Source: Saprospiraceae bacterium
GTDB lineage: Bacteria; Bacteroidota; Bacteroidia; Chitinophagales; Saprospiraceae
Assembly: GCA_029251525.1 (NCBI GenBank)
Contig: JAQXDE010000020.1
Location: forward strand, 1 to 64,000
Length of the DNA: 64,000 nucleotides
Direction of reading: 5' to 3'
This document shows, piece after piece, positions 26,828 to 35,690 of this stretch. A program made the translations under genes and the position numbers. Position 1 is the stretch's first letter; the number at the start of each line of letters is the position of its first letter. The notes below the pieces were generated by a model that searched no databases, was not told the DNA's origin, and was given only the letters and a program-made list of their open reading frames with translations.

Positions 26828-26835
26828 CAAATGTA
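26828..26835 (-). promoter_or_regulatory. Probable -7 box for the TPR-AAA+ gene
   Basis: Minus-strand TACATTTG fits TAnnTTTG and lies 31 bp before the chosen ATG, supporting that start. Confidence 0.4.
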
Positions 26836-26877
26836 GGGAATTGAGTGGAAATGTTTTTTATTGGAAAAAATTATATC

Positions 26878-27693
26878 ATGAATAAAACTATTCTTATTAC
26901 AGGGAGCAATTCAGGTATTGGAAAAATCACCGCTGAATATTTTGCAGAAAGAAATTGGCAAGTCATTGCGACGATGCGAAACACAGAAAAAGCAGGAAAA
27001 ATGAAGATGCATCCAAATATTTCAATTTATCAATTGGATGTAACCGATACTGAAAGTATTCGAAAAGCAAAGGATGCGATATTAAGTGATTTTGATAAAG
27101 TAGATCTGGTCTTAAATAACGCTGGCTTTGGTTGTTACGGAGCATTTGAGCCAATTATGGAGTCTGAAATAGATCGACAAATTGCAGTCAACATAAAAGG
27201 GGTGATGATGATGACGAAGATTTTTTTAGAGCATTTTAGAAAAAATCGAAATGGGTTATTTATAAATATTTCTTCAATTGCAGGATTGGTAAGTTATCCA
27301 TTAGCCTCAATGTATGTGAGTTCGAAGTGGGCAGTGGAAGGATTCACAGAGGCGATTTATTATGAGTTGCGACCTTTGAATGTTCGAGTGAAGTTAGTTG
27401 AGCCTGGAGGTTTTAAAACTAATTTTCAGTTGGAAGGAATGAGTTGGTCACATGATGAATCTATGTCTGAATATCATGAGGTAACTCAAAAAACAATTGA
27501 AACTAGAAGACAACGGCAACCTGAAATGCCTGATCCAATTGCCGTTGCAGAAAAGATTTTTGAAGCGGCAAATGATGAATCTGATCGATTGAGATATTTA
27601 GTTGGAGATGATGCGGAATCCTATTTTGCGAAGCGAAAAGAAGTTGGAGCCGAGGAATATGTAAAAGATATTTATCAAAATTTTATAAAATAA
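26878..27693 (+). CDS. Short-chain dehydrogenase/reductase
   Basis: Starting at MNKTILITGSNSGIG gives 271 aa; an upstream in-frame ATG 33 bp earlier adds non-homologous residues. The NAD(P)-binding TGSNSGIG, the NAG motif LNNAGFG, the catalytic Ser in INISSIAG and YVSSK (YxxxK) are all present, so it is catalytically competent. It is a classical SDR; the substrate cannot be read from sequence. It is divergent from the AAA+ gene. Confidence 0.9.
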   Translation: MNKTILITGSNSGIGKITAEYFAERNWQVIATMRNTEKAGKMKMHPNISIYQLDVTDTESIRKAKDAILSDFDKVDLVLNNAGFGCYGAFEPIMESEIDRQIAVNIKGVMMMTKIFLEHFRKNRNGLFINISSIAGLVSYPLASMYVSSKWAVEGFTEAIYYELRPLNVRVKLVEPGGFKTNFQLEGMSWSHDESMSEYHEVTQKTIETRRQRQPEMPDPIAVAEKIFEAANDESDRLRYLVGDDAESYFAKRKEVGAEEYVKDIYQNFIK

Positions 27694-27904
27694 GGAAATA
27701 ATTCTTTTTCATAAAACATCCTGCTTTACAAAACAAATGTAAGTGGGATGAGTCTTACCATGGTGTTTTACAAAAAGTCGAGATAACTTTCAAAGACTTC
27801 AATTCTGATTATTTGACCAAATAATTAACCAATCTCTGCCCAGTAGGGTTTAGCCCCTATTAATTTTCTCTCTAGACCCCATTTTCTTCTTTTTCTCCTC
27901 ACTC

Positions 27905-27912
27905 TATCTTTG
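27905..27912 (+). promoter_or_regulatory. Probable -7 box of the TonB-like gene
   Basis: TATCTTTG fits TAnnTTTG and lies 33 bp before the ATG at 27945. No matching -33 box is evident. Confidence 0.35.
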
Positions 27913-27944
27913 TGGTATTAATCCACATCCCTAAAAAACATACA

Positions 27945-28340
27945 ATGAAATTAATTATCATTTTCACAATCAGTATTTTATCTGCAAATTTTTCATACTC
28001 ACAAGACATGGATAATGTGAATACGGATGAATTTATGATTACAGAGGTGACTCCTTTTCAGTAAACTCAAACTGCTATGCAGCAATTGCGAAACACTATT
28101 ATAGCAGAAGTAAAATATCCAGAATATCTAATCGGTTCTGGAATTGTAGGAACAAGCATAGTAACATTTAGCATCGATGCTTATGGTGAGATTACAGAGA
28201 AAAAGATTACCAAGAGTTTAGGGTCATCATTTGATAAAATTATTTTGGAGGCAAGCAAGCAAATAAAAATAATTGAGCTTTCAGAAGACCTTTATCATGG
28301 TGAAACGAAAATATTTGTACCTATTCGTTTTACGAAATAA
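27945..28340 (+). pseudogene. Small exported TonB-like protein interrupted by an in-frame stop
   Basis: From the ATG at 27945 the frame reads a signal peptide (MKLIIIFTISILSANFSYSQ) and a short linker up to PFQ, then TAA at 28062-28064. The same frame continues at once with TQTAMQQLRNTI and a TonB C-terminal-like domain: VGTSIVTFSIDAYGEITEKK, DKIILEASKQIKI and FVPIRFTK. One base change (for example CAA to TAA) would join them into a 131-aa protein. Alternatives are a sequencing error or separate restart at the ATG at 28077, which would lack a signal peptide. Confidence 0.65.
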
Positions 28341-28350
28341 AAAACCAAAA

Positions 28351-28374
28351 TGGATAGTTATCAATAACTATCCA
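28351..28374 (+). terminator. Hairpin after the TonB-like gene
   Basis: A perfect 10-bp stem TGGATAGTTA / TAACTATCCA with a 4-nt loop, 10 bp past the stop, without a T-run. It may be a weak terminator or a 3' stabiliser. Confidence 0.5.
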
Positions 28375-28414
28375 CTAATATGTATTCCCTCATTGATTAA
28401 ATATTAAATAAATA

Positions 28415-29341
28415 ATGCAATTTAAAAAAAATTCGTGTTCACCCATTATTCTAATTTTGATAGTGTGCTTTGTCTCTAGTATCTCTGCTCAAGTAAAAAA
28501 AAGATCCCAAAATTTTTACATTATGCATGATTCTTCTAAAAAGTTTATACATCCTTACGGAGGAAATATTGGACAGGGTATTGACTTGGTTCTTTTTGAT
28601 GGATGTAAAAAAGAGGCCTCTTTTTATATAGAATATGCTGATGAAGGAACCTGGGGATATTTAGTTTCTACTAAATACCCAAATTTAGTAATACACCCCA
28701 ATGGATCAAGCCCTTCAGCTGGGAATGGTGCTGAATTATCTTATTGGCCTGGGAAATTACCAGGTTCCCAATTCCGTATCGATCAGAATAATAATACCAT
28801 ACAGCATAAAAGTGGACGTTATTGGCATCCTAGAGGAGGATCTGGAATGCCAGGAAATGATACTGGAATCGTAATCTTTGATGGAGCAAATATGAATACT
28901 AAGTTCAAAGTAGTAGATAGCAATAAAAAATCTATAAAACTTGAACTTCCTTTGACAACAACTACTCGTTGGAACTTAATTTATCAGGATATGAATAGTA
29001 TGAATAGAGAAACCACTGGATCTTATACCGTAACAATTGGTCAAATGGAGTCAAATTCATCTACTAATGAACGGGAGACTACGACTTCAGGAAGTATGGA
29101 AACCAGTATGTTTGGTATAAACGCATCTGTTTCACATGAGGTAAAAAACCTTTATTCGGCAACAAAGGCCAAGGAGCAACGCCGCGATAACCAAGGTGCA
29201 ATTAATTACAAGTTACTTCCAGGAGAAGCTATCTATATTTGGCAAAAAGAATTGGTAGCCAAATGGTCCGATGGATCCATTTACACAATGGGGACTTACA
29301 TTACACAGAGTACAAACTCTAATGTGCCCCCCATAAATTAA
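28415..29341 (+). CDS. Secreted lectin: MytiLec-like beta-trefoil plus probable aerolysin-like tail
   Basis: After a signal peptide (cleavage near SISAQ26) come three internal repeats, each with a HPxGG-type motif: HPYGG at 46-50, HPNGS at 94-98, HPRGG at 138-142. Each repeat continues into a (L/I)V(L/I)F-DG or similar strand. The spacing (48 and 44 aa) and flanks such as WGYL and QHKSGRYWHP closely match what I remember of MytiLec-1, a mussel Gal/GalNAc-binding beta-trefoil lectin. Residues from about 172 are Ser/Thr-rich, alternating strands (TGSYTVTIGQME, TTSGSMETSMFGINASVSHE) ending in a beta sheet with WSDGSIYTMGTYI. This resembles the pore-forming part of aerolysin-like toxins; some MytiLecs carry such a domain. 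The trefoil call is firm, the pore-forming call tentative. A TPR kinase/regulator pair follows. Confidence 0.75.
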   Translation: MQFKKNSCSPIILILIVCFVSSISAQVKKRSQNFYIMHDSSKKFIHPYGGNIGQGIDLVLFDGCKKEASFYIEYADEGTWGYLVSTKYPNLVIHPNGSSPSAGNGAELSYWPGKLPGSQFRIDQNNNTIQHKSGRYWHPRGGSGMPGNDTGIVIFDGANMNTKFKVVDSNKKSIKLELPLTTTTRWNLIYQDMNSMNRETTGSYTVTIGQMESNSSTNERETTTSGSMETSMFGINASVSHEVKNLYSATKAKEQRRDNQGAINYKLLPGEAIYIWQKELVAKWSDGSIYTMGTYITQSTNSNVPPIN

Positions 29342-29450
29342 TCCTTTTTTTATTTTGAAGTGAATTCAGGATAAAACTTGAATAATCATTTGGATAAATC
29401 CAATTATAGTATTCAGATATTAAAATAAATAGTTGTTTTCTAGCATTAAG

Positions 29451-29479
29451 CTTCCAGTTATCCTTAGTTTAACTGGAAG
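29451..29479 (+). terminator. Terminator after the lectin gene
   Basis: A 9-bp stem CTTCCAGTT / AACTGGAAG (29451-29459 with 29471-29479) followed by ACTTTTATTTTATTT. Confidence 0.7.
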
Positions 29480-29562
29480 TACTTTTATTTTATTTAAACC
29501 TAAGTTATGTAACTTACATATAATATTTGTCCTAACTGATAATCTCTTCAAAAGTATATTTA

Positions 29563-31455
29563 ATGAGAGTTTTTCCATTTTGTCTGTTTATTATTTCCTC
29601 TTTTTCAGTTTTTTCTCAAACAATTGAGACAGATTCAATCGTCTCCATTATTAATTCTTGTCAACCATTTGAAGGAGATAGCTGTCAAACTATAGTTCAA
29701 GAAGTAATAGAGTCTGTTAAAAATAATTCTAACCCACAATTCTATCCAGAAGTTTTGTTTTATGTGGGAAAAACCTTTTACGATAATGGTGATCTTGAAA
29801 AAGGAGAACAACTTCTAATACAAGCCAAATCAATAAGTGATTCTTTGGGTACAACGGATTTAATAGCCAATTCAAATAAATTATTGGGTGTTATTTCACT
29901 AGGTAAAGGTGACTTAAAGCAATCCTTAATCTATTCTCTAAGAGCTGCAAAAGTTTGGGAAGAAAGCGGAAATAAATTTGGTTTAGCAAAGGTATATCAT
30001 AATATTAGTACTGTTTATTTTAATATGAATATGTTAAATAAATCCCGATATTATGTTAATCTCCAAAAAGGTATTGCTGAGGATTTAGGTGACGATCAAT
30101 TACGATTGGAGGCGATGTCTAGTACTGCTCTTAACTCAATGACTTATGGCATTCATTACTATTTGCAAAATAAGCAGGACACGTTAAATATTCAAAATAC
30201 CCAAGATACCTTGAATTTTTATTTTAAAAAATCAGATGATCAACATCAAGAAGCCCTAATTCTCGCTCGAAAAATAGGAAGTGAAATGGATGAACTAAGT
30301 ATTTTGAATAATTTGGTTGCCTTGACCTTGAATATGGAGAATAATGAAAAGGCATTAAAACTGGCGAAAGAATCAGAAATACTAGCAGAATCCGTTGGTG
30401 ATGTGGATCAACTTATTCAATCCAAAGTTAATATAGGAAGTGCCTACCGGAGGTTAGGTAAACTGGATTTAGCTACAAGATATGGAGAAAAAAGTCTTGC
30501 TTTATCAAAGAAAAATGGCCTTGAAAGAAAAGAATATATAGCCAATAGGACATTGTATGAATTATATAAAACAATGGGGAAGTATAGTAAAGCTAATCCA
30601 ATACTTGAAGAATTGCGGTCCTATGATTTACGAACGGGAGATATTGAACGTAGTAAGGCGATAGCTGAAATAGACGCGCAATATCAATTAGTCAAAAAGG
30701 AAAATGATATTATGGAATTAGAAATTGAAAATGCTAAAATTGAAGCGCAACGGAATAGTATTTTTGGAGGAGCATTGCTAATGAGTTTGTTTAGTTTTCT
30801 AGTGTTTCGATTTATGAAAATTCGAAGAGAAAGGAATGATAAAAAAGAATTTGCAGAAGCACTCATAACTGCCCAAGAGGAAGAACGAAAAAGGATCGCT
30901 AGAGATTTACATGATGGGGTAGGACAAGCTCTTTTATTGATGAAAAAACAAATGGTATCGACTCATGAAATTACTGTTGAAAACCAAAAAATGATTTCTG
31001 ATACACTCGAAGAAGTGAGAACGATTTCGAGAGATTTACATCCTTTTCAATTAGAAAAATTTGGGATAACAACTTCAATTAATGATGTCATTGAAAAAGT
31101 AGAAAGATCAACTGACCTTTTTATTTCTAAAGAAATAATAAATATTGATGAATCTGTTGTTAGGGAAAATCAGATTCATATCTATAGAGCAATTCAAGAA
31201 GCTTTTAGTAATATAGTCAAACATGCGGAGGCTACTGCGGCTAAAGTCAGTATCGTTGAAAAGGGAAATGAGTTGATTATGAAGATAATGGATAACGGGA
31301 AAGGATTCGATCACGAACTGGCAATAATTAAATCAAGGAGTCTTGGACTTCGAACGATAAATGAAAGGATTTCATCCATCGGAGGGCGGTTTAAAATTGA
31401 GCAAAATGCTCCTTCTGGAACAATTCTAACATTTATGATTCCAAAAAATATTTAA
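29563..31455 (+). CDS. TPR sensor histidine kinase (NarX/DegS type)
   Basis: The 630-aa protein has a signal peptide, periplasmic TPR-like helices (residues about 40-370, e.g. LLIQAKSISDSLG and LKQSLIYSLRAAKVWEESG), a coiled coil, one membrane helix (GGALLMSLFSFLVFRF) and a HisKA_3 kinase: phospho-His in EEERKRIARDLHDGVGQALL, the N-box EAFSNIVKHA, DNGKGFD and SLGLRTINERISSIGG. It is a Bacteroidetes two-component sensor with a TPR input domain. It is followed 10 bp later by its response regulator, so the pair is co-transcribed. Confidence 0.95.
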   Translation: MRVFPFCLFIISSFSVFSQTIETDSIVSIINSCQPFEGDSCQTIVQEVIESVKNNSNPQFYPEVLFYVGKTFYDNGDLEKGEQLLIQAKSISDSLGTTDLIANSNKLLGVISLGKGDLKQSLIYSLRAAKVWEESGNKFGLAKVYHNISTVYFNMNMLNKSRYYVNLQKGIAEDLGDDQLRLEAMSSTALNSMTYGIHYYLQNKQDTLNIQNTQDTLNFYFKKSDDQHQEALILARKIGSEMDELSILNNLVALTLNMENNEKALKLAKESEILAESVGDVDQLIQSKVNIGSAYRRLGKLDLATRYGEKSLALSKKNGLERKEYIANRTLYELYKTMGKYSKANPILEELRSYDLRTGDIERSKAIAEIDAQYQLVKKENDIMELEIENAKIEAQRNSIFGGALLMSLFSFLVFRFMKIRRERNDKKEFAEALITAQEEERKRIARDLHDGVGQALLLMKKQMVSTHEITVENQKMISDTLEEVRTISRDLHPFQLEKFGITTSINDVIEKVERSTDLFISKEIINIDESVVRENQIHIYRAIQEAFSNIVKHAEATAAKVSIVEKGNELIMKIMDNGKGFDHELAIIKSRSLGLRTINERISSIGGRFKIEQNAPSGTILTFMIPKNI

Positions 31456-31465
31456 TCTTTTTTTT

Positions 31466-32098
31466 ATGAAAATAAGAATATTCAATGCAGATGATCATCC
31501 GATACTTCGAAAAGGAGTAACAGACTTGTTGAAAGAAACCGATGATCTTGAATGGGTAGGATGTGCAGCAGATGGAATAGAAGCTATAGAAAAGATTCGC
31601 AGTCTTCAGCCTGATGTGGCTATTTTGGATATTGAAATGCCTCATTATACAGGTCTTGAGGTGGCGCAAATGTTAATAGGGGAAGGTATAAAAACTAGAT
31701 TTATTTTGCTGACACTTTTTAAAGAGGAGTCTTTCTTTCGTAACGCTATGAGGACAGGAGTTAGGGGGTATTTATTAAAAGAAAGTAGTGAGAAAGAAAT
31801 TTTAGATTGTATTCGTTCAGTCAATGAAGGGAAGCCTTATGTGAACCCAAGTCTAACACATTATTTAATATCGGAAGAACCAGATGACAATATTCTTGTT
31901 AATCTTACAAATCATGAAGTCAATATTTTAAAATTAATAGCGCGTCAAAAAACAACTGTGGAAATTGCAAATATGCTTTTTATTAGTCCAAAGACAGTTT
32001 CAAATCATCGAGGAAATATTGGTAAGAAACTGAATTTATCAGGAGAACAGAATGGGTTATTGAAGTGGGCAATTGAAAATAGAGATTTGTTGAGGTGA
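31466..32098 (+). CDS. NarL/LuxR-family response regulator paired with the TPR kinase
   Basis: The 210-aa protein has a receiver domain with the acidic pair in FNADDHPI, phospho-acceptor Asp55 in DVAILDIEMPHYTG, T in LLTLFKEE and K in GYLLKESSE. The C-terminal LuxR helix-turn-helix is LTNHEVNILKLIARQKTTVE ... KTVSNHRGNIGKKL. It starts 10 bp after the kinase, so the two form one operon. Targets are unknown; the lectin gene just upstream is a candidate by proximity only. Confidence 0.94.
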   Translation: MKIRIFNADDHPILRKGVTDLLKETDDLEWVGCAADGIEAIEKIRSLQPDVAILDIEMPHYTGLEVAQMLIGEGIKTRFILLTLFKEESFFRNAMRTGVRGYLLKESSEKEILDCIRSVNEGKPYVNPSLTHYLISEEPDDNILVNLTNHEVNILKLIARQKTTVEIANMLFISPKTVSNHRGNIGKKLNLSGEQNGLLKWAIENRDLLR

Positions 32099-32119
32099 TG
32101 TTTTTGGATGAATAGTATT

Positions 32120-33583
32120 TTAAAACACTTCCGCAACACCAAACCGTCTAGAGTCACCAATTGCATCTAATTTTTTTCCATCGTTAAATATGGAGTGAAC
32201 ACCTCCAAAGTACATCGCCTGGTTTTTCCAAAAAACAGTATTTTCTTTTTTCAAAGAAAAATCGAAACCTTTTTCGATTTGAAATTTTTCCTCTTGAAAA
32301 TGAACTCGTGATTGTTCGGTACTTTGCCGTAGATTTTTCTGTTTTTCATAGAGTTGAAAAATTACTTGACCAATCGCAAATGGAATTCTACCTGCGCCAC
32401 CTGAGCCTGCAATAAATTCTAAATCGCCATTTTTTTGGGTAACCATCGTTGGAGTCATCATCGAATGTAAGCGAGTATTAGGCTTCCAAGAATGTGCGCC
32501 ATCAGGTAGTAAAAAAATTTCTCCCAGCATATTATTGAGTTGCATATTGGTATCAGGGATAAAATATCCACAACCTTCACCGATCGAACTGGTTAGGCTA
32601 ATTGCATTACCCCAACGATCTAAAATATTAAAATGTGAGGTGCCTCGGTTGGAGGAAACAGAAGGCTGTAAGCGGAAATTATTATTGGGAATTAGTAGAT
32701 CAAGTTGTATCTTAATTTTAGATTCATTTGCTACCATCCGTTGAGTTTTTTCGATAGCAAGCGCCAGAGAAGATTCATCTTCCTTGGCTTGCGATAGCAT
32801 CATGGCTAGTATTGCGCCACCTTTACTCGGTCCATTGGGTAAATAAACATATCGATTTTTGTAATTAAATTTTAGTGGGTCGAGCACATTGACGTGGTAG
32901 TTTTCGAAGTCAGCTCTTGTTAAAAATCCACCTCGTTGTTGACTATCATCAGCAATTCTTTTTGCAATTCCCCCTTGGTAAAATCCACGTTCTCCTTCAT
33001 TAGAAATGAAGGTTAGGAAATCGGCCATCCCAAACATCTGAATTAAGTCACCTTCCTCTTTGATCTGACCATTGGATTTAAAAAAGATATCTTTTACAGC
33101 TGAGTCTTGTCGAAAAATAGGTTCAAGTAATTGAAAGTCAAATGCCTGGAAGGCATCAAGAGGGACTCCTTCCTTGGCTAATTGAATGGCAGGTTGAACT
33201 AATTCTTTCATTGGGATTGATCCGAATCTTCGATGTATCTCAAAAATGCCAGCAATACTTCCTGGCACCGCTGCTGCACCTAAACCAATATGAAATATTT
33301 CGGAGTCGCTTCCAAAATCAATTTTCACAGGATAGAAATCAAGTCTGTTTAATTTTTTTTTATTAATCGGAGTCTGACAAAAAAAATCTAAAAATTGAAT
33401 ATTTCCTCTTGAGGTTCTAGTCAATGCAAAACCATTTCCACCTGCGGAAGCCATGCAAGGCTCAGCAATAAACATAGCAAAATGTGCTGCAATGGCAGCA
33501 TCAAATGCATTGCCCTTGGCGAGTAAAATTTCTTTGGCTACGGCAAGTGTAGTTTTATGACCTGAGGAGATGGCTTGCTGCAT
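32120..33583 (-). CDS. Gamma-glutamyltransferase-like Ntn hydrolase
   Basis: The 487-aa protein is homologous along its length to gamma-glutamyltransferases: GNAFDAAIAAHFAMFIAEPC, AAAVPGSIAGIFEIHRRFGS, PNGPSKGGAILAM, the self-cleavage and nucleophile region RGTSHFNILDRWGNAISLTS (Thr315) and SIGEGCGYFIPDTNMQLNNM. Two points are unusual. There is no signal peptide, though GGTs are usually exported. The arginine that holds the gamma-glutamyl carboxylate in E. coli GGT (in DFREMAP) is replaced by a DFFCQTP stretch, and NNMLGE replaces the usual NNQMDDF. This suggests a different substrate. It is a single gene. Confidence 0.85.
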   Translation of the reverse strand: MQQAISSGHKTTLAVAKEILLAKGNAFDAAIAAHFAMFIAEPCMASAGGNGFALTRTSRGNIQFLDFFCQTPINKKKLNRLDFYPVKIDFGSDSEIFHIGLGAAAVPGSIAGIFEIHRRFGSIPMKELVQPAIQLAKEGVPLDAFQAFDFQLLEPIFRQDSAVKDIFFKSNGQIKEEGDLIQMFGMADFLTFISNEGERGFYQGGIAKRIADDSQQRGGFLTRADFENYHVNVLDPLKFNYKNRYVYLPNGPSKGGAILAMMLSQAKEDESSLALAIEKTQRMVANESKIKIQLDLLIPNNNFRLQPSVSSNRGTSHFNILDRWGNAISLTSSIGEGCGYFIPDTNMQLNNMLGEIFLLPDGAHSWKPNTRLHSMMTPTMVTQKNGDLEFIAGSGGAGRIPFAIGQVIFQLYEKQKNLRQSTEQSRVHFQEEKFQIEKGFDFSLKKENTVFWKNQAMYFGGVHSIFNDGKKLDAIGDSRRFGVAEVF

Positions 33584-33669
33584 ATTTATTTATGGTAAAA
33601 AAATAAATTTTAAAATAAGAACACTCAGATATTTATCTCTAAAATTCGAGTCTCTTTTTGTAGAAATAA

Positions 33670-35082
33670 CTATTTCCATTCCGTATGAAAGGTTCCATCC
33701 TTATCTATTCGTTCATAAGTATGTGACCCAAAATGATCACGTTGAGCTTGGGTCAAATTCAAAGGTAATCGGCCATCTCTATACGCATCAAAATAGGCTA
33801 ATGAAGTAGAAAATGCTAAAGTTGGAATTCCAGCATCAATCGATTTTTTAATAATATATCGCAGAGCATTATGATTCCCTTTTAGGTGTCTGGCAAAAGT
33901 TTTGTCCATCATCAAATTTGGCAAATCAGCATTAGTCGAATAAGCTTTCCGAATATCCTCTAATAGAGATGCTCGAATGATACAACCACCTCTCCAAATG
34001 CGAGCAGTAGATTCTAAGTCTACTCCAAATCCCTTTTCTTTCGAAACATCTGTTAATAAAGCCATTCCTTGCGAGTAGGCGGTAATGAAGGCAAAAAATA
34101 AGGCATCACCAACTTTTTTCACCATTTTACTTTTATCCACCGTTGATTTTGACATCCTTATATTCAAGGTTTTTTCAGCAGCGAGTCTTTCATTTTTTAA
34201 CGAAGAAAGTCCACGCATTGTAACGGCAGCATCAATCGTTGGAACAGGAACTCCAAATTCCATTGCGTTTTGTGATGTCCATTTTCCCGTTCCTTTTTGT
34301 TTAGCTTTGTCAAGAATTTTATCAATTAACATGCCTTTGCCTAGGTCATCTTTTTGAGTGAAGATCTCAGCAGTAATTTCGATTAAAAAAGATTTTAATT
34401 TTCCTCGATTATATTTTTTATAAGTTTGATGTAATTCTTCATTATTCAATCCGCCAATATTTTTTAAAATATCGTAACTCTCAGCAAGCAATTGCATCAT
34501 GGCATATTCAATTCCATTGTGAACCATTTTGACATAGTTCCCCGCGGAACCTTTTCCCATGTAGGCAACACATGGTTCACCATTTACTTTGGCAGAAACG
34601 GCTTCTAAAATTTTTTTTACTTTATTATATGCTTTCTTTGAACCACCGGGCATAATGCTCGGTCCAAGCCTAGCACCTTTCGCACCACCTGAGACTCCAA
34701 CTCCTAAGAAGGTTACTTTCTTCTCTTTTAAATATTCCAATCGACGCTCTGTGTCTTCAAAGAAAGAATTACCTCCATCGATAATGACATCTTTAGGCTC
34801 AACATATTTTAATAAGCTATCAATGACAATATCTACAGTTTTTCCAGCAGGAACGAGTAGCATAATTTTTCGAGGAGTTTTTAATGATTTAACAAAATCT
34901 TTCATGTCGGTGGTCGCTTTGGCAGGTTTGCCACTAGCCTCTTCGACGAGTGCTTGAGCTTGTTCTTTATTGGTATCCAATCCGATAATGGAATAACCGT
35001 GATCAGCTACATTTAATAAAAAATTTCTTCCCATCACGCCTAGTCCAACTATTCCAAAATCATATAATTGGTTCTTACTCAT
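33670..35082 (-). CDS. gnd: 6-phosphogluconate dehydrogenase (decarboxylating)
   Basis: Starting at MSKNQLYDFGIVGLGVMG gives 470 aa, normal for the family; a 26-codon upstream extension is not homologous. The N-terminal NADP fold is GIVGLGVMGRNF. Substrate and catalytic motifs are GVSGGAKGARLGPSIMPGG, KMVHNGIEY (Lys and His) and KGTGKWTSQNA. It oxidatively decarboxylates 6-phosphogluconate to ribulose 5-phosphate in the pentose phosphate pathway. No zwf is adjacent; a damaged pgl-like frame lies divergently upstream. Confidence 0.96.
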   Translation of the reverse strand: MSKNQLYDFGIVGLGVMGRNFLLNVADHGYSIIGLDTNKEQAQALVEEASGKPAKATTDMKDFVKSLKTPRKIMLLVPAGKTVDIVIDSLLKYVEPKDVIIDGGNSFFEDTERRLEYLKEKKVTFLGVGVSGGAKGARLGPSIMPGGSKKAYNKVKKILEAVSAKVNGEPCVAYMGKGSAGNYVKMVHNGIEYAMMQLLAESYDILKNIGGLNNEELHQTYKKYNRGKLKSFLIEITAEIFTQKDDLGKGMLIDKILDKAKQKGTGKWTSQNAMEFGVPVPTIDAAVTMRGLSSLKNERLAAEKTLNIRMSKSTVDKSKMVKKVGDALFFAFITAYSQGMALLTDVSKEKGFGVDLESTARIWRGGCIIRASLLEDIRKAYSTNADLPNLMMDKTFARHLKGNHNALRYIIKKSIDAGIPTLAFSTSLAYFDAYRDGRLPLNLTQAQRDHFGSHTYERIDKDGTFHTEWK

Positions 35083-35345
35083 AAATCTGTGATTTAATTT
35101 TTTCAAAATATTCACAATAATACGCATTGCTAAAATATTAAGGTGCAAGTAGTAGTACAAAATAATATTAAATTAAAATACAGATAGGCTATTTCTGAGT
35201 TTTGGTCTATGAGTCATGGGGTGGATTGGGGACAGCGAAAAAGGAAGGTACAGTATCTTGCTTTGTGTTGAGCTATTTTTTCGTCTAGAATTTTTTGGTT
35301 TTTTTTCAGTGAAAAAAGAACAATCATTGACATGAGAATATTGTT

Positions 35346-35690
35346 GTGAATCAGACTTTGTTTTTAAAGGATGGTTTGCGAGTTTTTGATTTGATTATTT
35401 TAGGAATGGGGTGTGATGGATACACCGCTTCAATTTTTCCAAATCAAATTGACCTACTAAATTCAGATGCAATATGTGCCATTGCCATTCATCCCGATTC
35501 TGGACAAAATAGAATAACCTTGACTGGAAGGGTAATTAATGCAGCCAGGCAAGTTCATTTTTTAGTGACTGGTGCTTTGAAGCACTTACTTATCAAAGAG
35601 ATTTTTTTTGGAATTGGAAATTATGCAAGTTATTCAGTTGCACATATTGAAAATGCAGAATGGTGGATAGATGACGAAGCTGGAGCATGA
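35346..35690 (+). pseudogene. pgl: 6-phosphogluconolactonase remnant (C-terminal half)
   Basis: The 114-codon frame starts at a GTG and contains FDLIILGMGCDGYTASIFP, the signature of 6-phosphogluconolactonase, then RITLTGRVINAARQVHFLVT and a closing WWID. The N-terminal half, including the sugar-phosphate GGST motif, is absent. Reading upstream in the same frame gives HENIVV and then a stop. The conserved active-site histidine of DGHTAS is a tyrosine here. It is most likely a decayed pgl. It is divergent from gnd, where an intact pgl would normally share the direction. Confidence 0.7.

Noticed and set aside
29433-29627. 64-codon frame upstream of the TPR kinase
   Set aside because: It runs through the lectin terminator and overlaps the kinase start out of frame; the kinase signal peptide is the better reading.
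35083-35160. 26-codon N-terminal extension of gnd
   Set aside because: The Rossmann fold begins right after MSKNQLYDF; the extension is hydrophobic, AT-rich and not homologous.
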